NCBI GenBank assembly: GCA_020847855.1
Contig: JADLBH010000037.1
Span: forward strand, 1 to 64,000
Source of the DNA: Fimbriimonadaceae bacterium
GTDB taxonomy: Bacteria > Armatimonadota > Fimbriimonadia > Fimbriimonadales > Fimbriimonadaceae
DNA: 64,000 nt
Direction: 5' to 3'
In this document: one piece after another, positions 9,160 through 17,422 of the stretch
How the letters are laid out: each line of letters begins with the position of its first letter
How positions within the stretch are numbered: the first letter of the stretch is position 1
Notes under the pieces: model-generated
The model's input: only the letters and a program-made list of their open reading frames with translations
Databases searched by the model: none
Told to the model about the DNA's origin: nothing
Program-made: the position numbers and the translations under genes

Positions 9160-9947
9160 CGGTCGCGGGTTGGCGGGAGGCCGAGGTGTGCGACTACGCG
9201 GTGGTAGGGTCTCCTGTTTCTCACTCCCTATCGCCCAAGATGCACAGGCGTACCTACGCGGCCCTGGGGCTGGAACTTACCTATCGAGCGATCGAGGTTC
9301 CTCCCGGCGAGCTGGCAGAAGCGGCGGCGCACTTGGGCCGGCTCGGCGTGAAAGGCATCAACGTGACCGTTCCGCTCAAGGGGGAGGCGTTCCGCGTCTT
9401 CGGTGGTGACGAGCCTCGTGCCGAGGCGACGAACACGGTGTGCCTGGTTTCGGGATGCGGCTGGAACACCGACGTCGGAGCGCTCGAAGCCGACCTCGAG
9501 GGTCGGGTCCAGGGCCCAGCACTGGTGGTCGGCGCAGGGGGTGCCGCGCGCGCTGCCGTGATCGCCCTGTTTCGACTCGGCGTCCCCGTCCACTATCACT
9601 CTCGGAGGCCGGAGGCTCTGCAGGAATGGTCGAGTCGCAACCACGTTCCCTTATCGTGGGTGGATGGGAGCCTCGCTGGATACGGCCTCGTCATGAACGC
9701 AACATCGGCGGGTCACTCGGGCCTCTCGCCCGAGCTCGATTGGCCCTCCGCCGAACGCGGGGCCCTGGCCTACGACTTTTCCTACGGCGAAGCCTCGAAA
9801 CCGTTCCTCAACCTCGCTCGGGAGCATGGCCTCTCTACCCGGGACGGCCTCCCCATGCTCGCCGCCCAAGGCGCACTCTCCATTGCCCACTGGCTCGGGA
9901 TCCAGCCTCCCTTCGCCGAAACACGGGAGGCCCTCGCGTGCCCATAG
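9156..9947 (+). CDS. aroE: shikimate dehydrogenase
   Basis: YAVVGSPVSHSLSPKMHRRTYAALGL...GVKGINVTVPLKGEA...ALVVGAGGAARAAVIAL; ATG 9156 (ATGA overlap). Confidence 0.95.
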   Translation: MTVAGWREAEVCDYAVVGSPVSHSLSPKMHRRTYAALGLELTYRAIEVPPGELAEAAAHLGRLGVKGINVTVPLKGEAFRVFGGDEPRAEATNTVCLVSGCGWNTDVGALEADLEGRVQGPALVVGAGGAARAAVIALFRLGVPVHYHSRRPEALQEWSSRNHVPLSWVDGSLAGYGLVMNATSAGHSGLSPELDWPSAERGALAYDFSYGEASKPFLNLAREHGLSTRDGLPMLAAQGALSIAHWLGIQPPFAETREALACP

Positions 9948-10858
9948 TCGGCCCCGAGAGCTTGGCCCAAGTCTGCGAAACGCTGCTCTCGGGCAGGGCG
10001 GTCGCCTTGCCGACCGAGACGGTCTACGGACTTGCCTGCAACGCGCTCGACCCCTCTGCGGTCGCGTTGGTCTTTGACCTCAAAGGGCGACCCGCTACCA
10101 ACCCGCTCATCGTCCACGTCCGCGACGCTCAGCACGCCGCTTCGCTCGCTGGGGACTGGCCCCATGAGGCGGAGCTCCTCTCCGCACGCTTTTGGCCAGG
10201 CCCCCTCACCCTGGTCGTCGCCAAGGGGACCGCGATCCCGCTCATCGCCTCGGCGGGACTGGGCACGGTGGGGCTCCGATCTCCTGCCCACCCGGTCTTC
10301 CGCGGTGTGATGGAGATCTGCGGGCTTCCCCTTGCGGCGCCGAGCGCAAACCGGTCCGGGTCCCTCTCGCCTACCACGGCCGAGGCTGCCCTCGAAGCCA
10401 TGGGGCTCCCCGATCTCCTGGTCATGGACGGCGGGCCGTGTGCCTGGGGGATCGAAAGTACGGTGCTGGATCTCAGCTCGGGCACACCAGAGATCCTCCG
10501 GCCAGGGCCGATCGGGATCGAAGAACTGGAAGCGTGCCTTGGCAGACGGGTAGAGGTCGGGGGCCACGGTGCGTCGCCTCGCTCCCCCGGTCAGATCGGG
10601 CTGCACTATGCCCCGAGAACCCCGCTGCGGCTCGCGGATCGTCTGGCCCTAGCGGACGTGGGCCTGACCTTCGAAGAACCCTCGGCAGGAACCCAGATCC
10701 AAATGCCCGCCGACCCGGTGCGCTATGGCGCGATGCTCTTCGCCAGCCTCCGTGTGCTCGATTCCTTAGGGGCACGAGTGATCGTCGTGCAGCGGCCCCC
10801 CCAAGGGCCTGCTTGGGCCGCGGTCAACGACCGTCTCCTGAGGGCCAGCCTGCGCTAG
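9938..10858 (+). CDS. L-threonylcarbamoyladenylate synthase (TsaC/Sua5 type)
   Basis: VALPTETVYGLACNALDPSAVALVFDLKGRPATNPLIVHV...FWPGPLTLVV...APSANRSGSLSPTTAE...STVLDLS; GTG 9938. Confidence 0.94.
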   Translation: MPIVGPESLAQVCETLLSGRAVALPTETVYGLACNALDPSAVALVFDLKGRPATNPLIVHVRDAQHAASLAGDWPHEAELLSARFWPGPLTLVVAKGTAIPLIASAGLGTVGLRSPAHPVFRGVMEICGLPLAAPSANRSGSLSPTTAEAALEAMGLPDLLVMDGGPCAWGIESTVLDLSSGTPEILRPGPIGIEELEACLGRRVEVGGHGASPRSPGQIGLHYAPRTPLRLADRLALADVGLTFEEPSAGTQIQMPADPVRYGAMLFASLRVLDSLGARVIVVQRPPQGPAWAAVNDRLLRASLR

Positions 10859-11655
10859 GTGAGCCGGGGCCGAACGATCACGAGCGGAGTTTTCACCTTT
10901 TGGATGACTGCCTCCAGGGCGTGCCAGGCGTCCTCCTCGTGCCGCGGACGGATCGAGACGCCCACCAGCACTTGCGCGGCCTCGATCTCTTCGCTCGTGT
11001 CCGCGATCAGGCTCGGCAGGTCCCGCGCCCGCTCCAAGCGGATCTCCGTCACCACCTGGCTCTCCGACATCGCCTTTCGGCCCGACTCGAGAGTCGCCGC
11101 CGCTCGCTCCTCTTCGTCGGGTAGCGGCGAGTTCAGCGGTAGCTCCCGGGGGACAAGGATCGGATAGATCATCACGACCTTGGCAGGGCTCCTGTCCACA
11201 AACTCGCGGGTCATGGCCAAGAGGTGTGCGTCGCTGTCGTCGCCGCTGAGGCAGATCAGTAGGGTCCTCGCCGGCTTCACCCTTTCCTCGCGCCGCCGCT
11301 TCACGGGCTCGGCACCTTCGTCCACCAAAAGGTCAAGGGAGCGCCGTGCCTGCTCCACGCTGTCGGCCAAGGGGAGTTGGCTCCGCACCTCCGGCACTTG
11401 GCGCATGATATGGAGCACGGCCTCCGGCACTTCGGCGACCACGATCCGTGCGTCGTTGGACTCTACGAACTTGAGGGCGTCCCGGAACGAGTCCGCGCCG
11501 AGCGCGGTCATCTCCGTCACGCCGCTCAGGTCAATAATGACCCCGCTAGGGTGACGCTGGAGCGTGAGGGCGACCGCGGTCTGGATCGTGGACCAGAAGT
11601 TGTCCCGGACCACGCCCGAGAGCTTGACGACGTCTTCATAGGACTCGACGATCAT
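10855..11655 (-). CDS. STAS-domain protein with C-terminal universal-stress-like domain
   Basis: HPSGVIIDLSGVTEMTALGADSFRDAL (STAS-like), then RTLLICLSGDDSDAHLLAMTREFVDRSPAKVVMIYPILVPRELPL...TPLVIVRPR (USP-like). Confidence 0.65.
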   Translation of the reverse strand: MIVESYEDVVKLSGVVRDNFWSTIQTAVALTLQRHPSGVIIDLSGVTEMTALGADSFRDALKFVESNDARIVVAEVPEAVLHIMRQVPEVRSQLPLADSVEQARRSLDLLVDEGAEPVKRRREERVKPARTLLICLSGDDSDAHLLAMTREFVDRSPAKVVMIYPILVPRELPLNSPLPDEEERAAATLESGRKAMSESQVVTEIRLERARDLPSLIADTSEEIEAAQVLVGVSIRPRHEEDAWHALEAVIQKVKTPLVIVRPRLT

Positions 11656-11658
11656 GGG

Positions 11659-13536
11659 CTATTTCAAGAAGTATCGAACGTTGGTGATGGCGACCTGGGG
11701 CCTGGAAGCAAGGGCGAGCTTGAACCCCAGGGCAGCGTTCGTGTGCAGGAGGCCCTGCACCCACCGAGAGGGCACCGCCTGGGGAACGATTACGGTGACC
11801 ATATGGTCGGGGAAAAGCTCCGTCGTTTCGTCAATATAGTCCACCACGGGCTCCACGAGCGATCGGTAAGGGGAGTCGAGGATGACCAGAGGCATGTCAA
11901 TGCCGAGGCGGTTCCACTCCTGCTTTAGCTTCTCGGACGAGGCCGGGTCCAGCGTGACGTGGAGGGCCCGGCAGTCGCGCGCCGAGCCTTGGGCATAGGC
12001 GATCGCCCGCAAGACCCCGCGGTGGACGCGCGGCACGAGGAGCAGGGCGATGGTCTGCACCTTCTCCACCGTGTCCTCGGGTCGAAGGTTGAGCTCGTTC
12101 GCCAAGTGATCGTAGTGGCGGCGGATCAAGGAGAAGACCGAGAGCAGAACGGTCATCGCAACCAAGATGAGCCACGCACCTTCGCTGAACTTGGTCACAA
12201 GGAGGATGAGTGAGACCACCGTGGTGACCACCGCACCGAACCCGCTCAGCGCTGCATGGATCGTGTGGCGCCTCGCATTGGCAGGGTCGGCCTTCCGCTC
12301 CTTGACGAACTTCCTGCATACCCCGGCCTGGCTCAAAGTGAAGGAGACAAAGACGCCGAGTGCGTAGAGCGGGATCAAGGAGTGGGTGTCAGCGTTATAG
12401 ACCACGAGCAAGCCCGCAGCGACGACCGAGAGCACCACGATGCCGTTCTGGAAGACGAGCCTGTCGCCCAGGCTTGTCAATTGGCGCGGCATGAACCCAT
12501 CGCGTGCCACAAAGCTGCAAAGCCGGGGGAAGTCGGCGAACGCTGTGTTGGCCGCGAGGAACAGGATCGCCGCCGTCGCGATCTGGATCACGTAGAAAAA
12601 CGGCCCTTCGCCGAACATCGCCACTGCAAGCTGGGCCAAGACGGTCTTGAAGCCCGGCTCAGTCGGCTCCATGACTTGGACGCCAAAGTGCTGTGCGGAC
12701 CAACTGATGCCCACGAACATCACCAGCAACAGCACGACCATCGCGATCAAGGTCCGCCCTGCGTTCTTGGCGGCAGGCTCCTTGAACGCCCCCACCCCGT
12801 CGGCGATCGCCTCCGTACCGGTCAGCGCGGCGCACGAAGCCGCGAACGCACGGAGCAACAGGAACATCGTGACCGCGTGAAACCCTTCTTGGGGCGGATG
12901 GATCGTCGGCTGGATCGCAGGTTGGCCAACGCCACGGAACACGGCCGTGCCCACCAGGGCGAGCACCAAGACCACGAAGACATAGGTCGGCAGAGCAAAG
13001 ATCGCCCCGCTCTCTTTCACTCCGCGAAGGTTCGCCAGGCACAAAACTGCGATGGCGGTCACGCCGATCCAGACGCCATAGTCCTGGGTGGACGGAGCGA
13101 GGGAGACCACGGCCGCGACGCCCGATGAGATCGAGACCGCGACGGTCAAAACATAGTCAATGAGCAGGGCCGCTCCCGCTACCCGCCCTGCCCCGCTCCC
13201 CAGGTTCTCGGTCGAGACGATGTAGGTCCCGCCACCGGCAGGATACGCTTGGATCGTTTGGTAGTAGCTGAAGGCGATAATGAGCATCAGTACGACCAAC
13301 CAGAGCGAGACCGGGGTGAGGAAGGTGAAGCCAGCGATCCCCGCGACCACTAGGACGTGCAGGATCTCCTCGCTCGCATAGGCAACGGAAGAAAGCGCAT
13401 CCGAGGCGAAGACCGGAAGGCCGAGCGTGACCGAGAGCTTCTCGTGGTGGGCCCGTTTCGTGGCGATAGGGCTGCCAAGTACAGCCCGGCGCAACCTTTG
13501 CCACGTCGTCAACTTTCCTGTAACGACTTGGTTCAA
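11659..13536 (-). CDS. APC-superfamily transporter, KimA/YdaO-like potassium transporter
   Basis: SSDALSSVAYASEEIL, QAYPAGGGTYIVSTENLG, ALTGTEAIADGVGAFKEPAAKNAGRTL, LAANTAFADFPRL, C-terminal HVTLDPASSEKLKQEWNRLGIDMPLVILDSPYRSLVEPV. TTG 13536 overlaps the upstream stop (TTGA). Confidence 0.88.
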   Translation of the reverse strand: MNQVVTGKLTTWQRLRRAVLGSPIATKRAHHEKLSVTLGLPVFASDALSSVAYASEEILHVLVVAGIAGFTFLTPVSLWLVVLMLIIAFSYYQTIQAYPAGGGTYIVSTENLGSGAGRVAGAALLIDYVLTVAVSISSGVAAVVSLAPSTQDYGVWIGVTAIAVLCLANLRGVKESGAIFALPTYVFVVLVLALVGTAVFRGVGQPAIQPTIHPPQEGFHAVTMFLLLRAFAASCAALTGTEAIADGVGAFKEPAAKNAGRTLIAMVVLLLVMFVGISWSAQHFGVQVMEPTEPGFKTVLAQLAVAMFGEGPFFYVIQIATAAILFLAANTAFADFPRLCSFVARDGFMPRQLTSLGDRLVFQNGIVVLSVVAAGLLVVYNADTHSLIPLYALGVFVSFTLSQAGVCRKFVKERKADPANARRHTIHAALSGFGAVVTTVVSLILLVTKFSEGAWLILVAMTVLLSVFSLIRRHYDHLANELNLRPEDTVEKVQTIALLLVPRVHRGVLRAIAYAQGSARDCRALHVTLDPASSEKLKQEWNRLGIDMPLVILDSPYRSLVEPVVDYIDETTELFPDHMVTVIVPQAVPSRWVQGLLHTNAALGFKLALASRPQVAITNVRYFLK

Positions 13537-14579
13537 GCTGGGCCTCCAACCATCTCGACAAACTCTAGCCTGCGATCCATGAGCAACCACCGGCTCGGGG
13601 GCCCGAAGAGCCCAGCCAGTGGCCTTGGGTTCATCGCACAGGCCCGGATGGCAGTCTCCGGGCAAAAATCGTCGTGAAGGTTGCGAAAAACGTCATAGAG
13701 GCTCACCGCGCTACCGGCAAGGGCACCGTTCGAGGCAAGTCGGACTGTACCTTCCCCAACGACACATTCCAACCCCCACATCGTGAGTCGCTCACCGGGG
13801 GGCAACCCCGTCGCCATCGTGGCGTCGCTCACGGCGATCAACTTCTCGGTCGGCTTGGTTCTCACGAGCAAGGAGGCCGCCATGGGCGCGACATGCTCGC
13901 GGTCGTAGATCAACTCGGTGGTGAGCGTATCGGTCATCAAGGCATACCCACACGCCCCCGGCTCCCGGTGATGGAAGCCGCGCATCGCGTTGGGCCAATG
14001 GGTCGCATGGGTCACAGCGTTCGACTCTGAGGCTTGCTCGAAGGTTGCGTCGGTGTGGCCCATGGAAACCGTCACTCCGCGGGAGCGCAGTCGCTGGGCC
14101 AGCGTCGCCGCTCCCGGCCGTTCCGGCGCCAGCGTCACCAGCCTGAGCATGGGATGGTCGAAGACCTTCTCCCACTCCGGCCCGGCGTCCGATGGGTCCA
14201 AAATTGCCCCCGGTGGTTGAGCGCCGGGATGGAGCGGGCTGAGGAAAGGGCCCTCGAGGTGCGCACCAACGAAGACCGTGCCCTCGGGAACGGCCTCGAA
14301 CGCTAGGAATGCATTCTCGGCACTGCACGATACGCTCGTTGCCAGGGCTGCCTCGTACCCGCACGCTTCGAGTCGCGCTGCCAATCGCAGGTTCTCGGCA
14401 GTGTTCGCCTCCATGAGGTCCACGCCCCAGCCACCATGGATGTGAACGTCCACGAACCCTGGCGAAAGGAGGAGTTCGGGGTGGGAGGCGGTCGAACCCA
14501 GCACGGGCTGACCGCGGTCCCACTCCAGCGAATAGGCACCGAACCCGCTCGGGCCCACCGCCCAGACGTCACGCGTCAC
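13533..14579 (-). CDS. nagA: N-acetylglucosamine-6-phosphate deacetylase
   Basis: LLLSPGFVDVHIHGGWGVDLMEA...GAHLEGPFLSPLHPGAQPPG...VSMGHTDATFEQA...HATHWPNAMRGFHHREPG. GTG 14579 overlaps the dprA stop (GTGA). Confidence 0.93.
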   Translation of the reverse strand: MTRDVWAVGPSGFGAYSLEWDRGQPVLGSTASHPELLLSPGFVDVHIHGGWGVDLMEANTAENLRLAARLEACGYEAALATSVSCSAENAFLAFEAVPEGTVFVGAHLEGPFLSPLHPGAQPPGAILDPSDAGPEWEKVFDHPMLRLVTLAPERPGAATLAQRLRSRGVTVSMGHTDATFEQASESNAVTHATHWPNAMRGFHHREPGACGYALMTDTLTTELIYDREHVAPMAASLLVRTKPTEKLIAVSDATMATGLPPGERLTMWGLECVVGEGTVRLASNGALAGSAVSLYDVFRNLHDDFCPETAIRACAMNPRPLAGLFGPPSRWLLMDRRLEFVEMVGGPA

Positions 14580-15526
14580 AGAGTGCAAGCGTACCCATCG
14601 CCCGCCCGAGTCACACTCCCCTCCAGCTCGAGGGTTGTCAGTGCCTCCATGAGCTCGCCAGGCTCCAGCCCAGACTCGCGCCCCAAGGCCTCGGCGCTCA
14701 TGGGGCCCGAGGCCAACAGCCCGAGAAGTATCGAGCCGCCCCCACTTGGCCCGTCCGACACGGGAGCGTTTCCATAGAGCGAGGCGAGGTGGGAAGGGTC
14801 TGGGGCCAACTTCGCACCGTCCTCCAACAGGCCGTACCCGCCCTGGAAGCTTGGAAGCGTGAACGGGCCGGGGACCACATAGACCGGCTTGCCGAGCGAG
14901 AGCGCGTGGCGTGCCGTCACCAAGGCACCGGAACTGCACGGTGCCTCGATCACGAGCAGGGCGGATGCGAGGCGAGCTAGGGTTCGATTGCGGACCAAGA
15001 AGCTCTCGCGAACTGGCCTCGACCCGCACGCAAACTCGCTCACGAGGCCGCCAGAACCCACAATCCGCTCAAAGAGCTCGCGGTTGCCTGCGGGATAGGG
15101 CACGTCCACCCCGCCGGGCAAGACCGCGACGCTCAGGCCCGTCTCGAGCGCGCCGACGTGGGCCGCGGTGTCAATCCCCCTCGCCCCTCCACTCACGACC
15201 GTGGCGCCGGAAGCAGCCAGCGACTTTGCGAAGGCATGAGCCGCCGAGACGCCGTACGCCGATGCTTGTCGTGTGCCGACGATCCCCACCATCGGGCGTT
15301 CCAGCGCTCCTTCGCTACCGCGCAGGAAGAGGAACCCTGGCGCGTGGTCGTCCTCCATGAGCCAGATCTCGGCCCCTTGTTCAAACGCCCTCCGGGCCAC
15401 CGGGTCGAGCGCCTCGCTAGGTACCGCCCCGTTCCCTACCAGAGACTCGATCTCACGGGCGGAGAGCTTCGCGCCCGCGAGACCCTGCCAAAACTCGGGC
15501 GGTCTAGCCGCCGCCCATCGCGCCAC
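14576..15526 (-). CDS. dprA: DNA-processing protein DprA
   Basis: VGIVGTRQASAYGVSAAHAFAKSLAASGATVVSGGARGIDTAAHVGALE...AVLPGGVDVPYPAGNRELFE...SLGKPVYVVPGPF; start approximate. Confidence 0.93.
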   Translation of the reverse strand: MARWAAARPPEFWQGLAGAKLSAREIESLVGNGAVPSEALDPVARRAFEQGAEIWLMEDDHAPGFLFLRGSEGALERPMVGIVGTRQASAYGVSAAHAFAKSLAASGATVVSGGARGIDTAAHVGALETGLSVAVLPGGVDVPYPAGNRELFERIVGSGGLVSEFACGSRPVRESFLVRNRTLARLASALLVIEAPCSSGALVTARHALSLGKPVYVVPGPFTLPSFQGGYGLLEDGAKLAPDPSHLASLYGNAPVSDGPSGGGSILLGLLASGPMSAEALGRESGLEPGELMEALTTLELEGSVTRAGDGYACTL

Positions 15527-17132
15527 CGCCACCGGCCTTGCCTCCACCGGCAGCATCGCCGCCCACCTTGCTGCGCGGACTCCCGAGCGGCGGGAGCGTG
15601 TTGTCCACGCTGACGACGAACGACTTCTCCGTAACGTTCCCTAGCCAATCCGAAGCCGAGACCATGATCGTCTGGCGACCGTCCGAAAAAGGCGGGTTCG
15701 CGCCACCTTGGCTCGCTCGGATCGAGAGGTAGCCGTCGCGGTTGTACGCGCCGACATATTCAGCGTTCCCCACCTTGACCTTCACGGACTCAGGATCTAC
15801 ACCGGAAGTCCCGTCGAGGATCCTAAAGATCAGCTCGAACGGGGGTCGGCCACTCATCTGGTCTCCGGGGTTGGGCCAAAGGAGCTCGATCTCGGGCCCA
15901 ATAAGGTCCACACCGTGCTCTTTGTCGAAGCACAGGAGGCTACCGTCCCGCGCAAGAACCAGCATCGAGTTGCCTGCGACCGCAGCGGGGCCTGCGGCAG
16001 CGACGTACTTCACCTCGACGCGCTGGCCCGCTCCGCCGGCCGCCCCTCCGCCCAGGGCACCGCCCCCTGCACCGGACGATCCGACATCGCCGCCGCCACC
16101 TTGCCCACGCCCACCGCCTTGACTGTTCCCGCCGGTCGTCGCGGTCAAGCCTTTCGTGAGCGGAGGAATGATGTAGGAGAACAAGACGTCACCCGATACG
16201 GGGTCAACGAGGTTTACGGCACCGTTCGACGTCGGCTGAACGATCGTCTTCCCGACAAAGGCCGGCGAGGCGACCGGGCCGTTGCCCAGGTCAACCCCCT
16301 TGCCGAAGATCGGTTTGCCCGAGGTGTTGAAGGAATGGACCTTGCCCGTGATCGTGACCACGACCACCGCCTCGGCAGAAGCCGCAGGGCTGAAGACGAG
16401 CGACTCATCCAGCCTCCGTTGCCATCGCGCACCTCCGGACTGAGCCCGCATCGCGGTCAGGTATTGACCCGTGTTGATGTAGAGCGTGTCGCCCTCCAAG
16501 ACCGGGGAACTCGATGCGCTCAGCTTCGAGAACCGGACCGACCAGTTTTCCTTGAGGGTCAATGCGTTGACGGATTTCAGTTCACCCTCGTTCGTGGCGA
16601 AAATCACGTTCTCTTGCCATGTCGCCAAATCGCCTGCGAGAGGGCCTGTGGCCAGGGGCTTCGTCCACGGCATCGCGCCCGTCGCGATGTCGAAGGCATG
16701 AAGCTCTGTGCCGCCCACGTTCGCGATGACGTAGTTCCCGGCCACCACGATCGTGCCGGAGATCGGGGCCGATGTCGTGAATTGCCATTTGAGGGCACCC
16801 GACTTCACATCCACGGCGACGATCTGGTTCTTGTCCGTGGCGGCGATCGCGTTCCCACCCGCGAGGACGACCCCGTTGCGGAAGACCCCGTCGAGCGGTT
16901 CCGCCGCCGGAAAACGCCAGTTCTGGTTCCCATCGGTGCGATCCAAGGAATAGATCCTCCCGCCGACCGCGACGATGACGTTGTCCCCGTCAATCTGGGG
17001 GGCTCCCGAGGGCGAGCCCGAGGTCGCTTCCGCCCAACGCCATGCGACAGGTGCCGGGCCGTCGAAGTCGGCCGCGGCAGGCAGGCTCAGCACGAGGGCA
17101 AGAAGCGCGGACGTCGAGTGGATTGTTCGCAT
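15504..17132 (-). CDS. PQQ-binding-like beta-propeller repeat protein (BamB-like), secreted, with Gly-rich segments
   Basis: Signal peptide MRTIHSTSALLALVLSLPAAA; repeats such as IYSLDRTDGNQNWRFP and IVAVDVKSGALKWQF; GGGNSQGGGRGQGGGGDVGSSGAGGGALGGG and C-terminal GGDAAGGGKAGGGGAMGGG. Confidence 0.85.
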   Translation of the reverse strand: MRTIHSTSALLALVLSLPAAADFDGPAPVAWRWAEATSGSPSGAPQIDGDNVIVAVGGRIYSLDRTDGNQNWRFPAAEPLDGVFRNGVVLAGGNAIAATDKNQIVAVDVKSGALKWQFTTSAPISGTIVVAGNYVIANVGGTELHAFDIATGAMPWTKPLATGPLAGDLATWQENVIFATNEGELKSVNALTLKENWSVRFSKLSASSSPVLEGDTLYINTGQYLTAMRAQSGGARWQRRLDESLVFSPAASAEAVVVVTITGKVHSFNTSGKPIFGKGVDLGNGPVASPAFVGKTIVQPTSNGAVNLVDPVSGDVLFSYIIPPLTKGLTATTGGNSQGGGRGQGGGGDVGSSGAGGGALGGGAAGGAGQRVEVKYVAAAGPAAVAGNSMLVLARDGSLLCFDKEHGVDLIGPEIELLWPNPGDQMSGRPPFELIFRILDGTSGVDPESVKVKVGNAEYVGAYNRDGYLSIRASQGGANPPFSDGRQTIMVSASDWLGNVTEKSFVVSVDNTLPPLGSPRSKVGGDAAGGGKAGGGGAMGGG

Positions 17133-17294
17133 TGGCAAGTCACCGTTTCGGGCGGTCCCGACTGGTGCCCCAGTGTACCGCCCCAGAATCTGTCTAGTCA
17201 GACGCGCGAGGGAAGGGAAACGTCACAAGACCGCTTGGCCTGAAGGCCCTCGCCGAGCAAACCGAAGATCGCACTAGGGTATCTTCTCTCGGGC

Positions 17295-17371
<77 letters not shown>

Positions 17372-17422
17372 GGTTCCGGCAATGCCAAACCGGCCCGAGA
17401 GGTCTGGTGTGCGCCGCCGAGC

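Noticed and set aside
9440-9937. N-terminal extension of the TsaC ORF in the track
   Set aside because: Overlaps aroE in another frame; the conserved TsaC start is at GTG 9938.
12256-13128. 290-aa plus-strand ORF
   Set aside because: Antisense to the KimA-like transporter.
15708-17243. 511-aa plus-strand ORF
   Set aside because: Antisense to the BamB-like gene; Arg/Asp/His-rich shadow translation.
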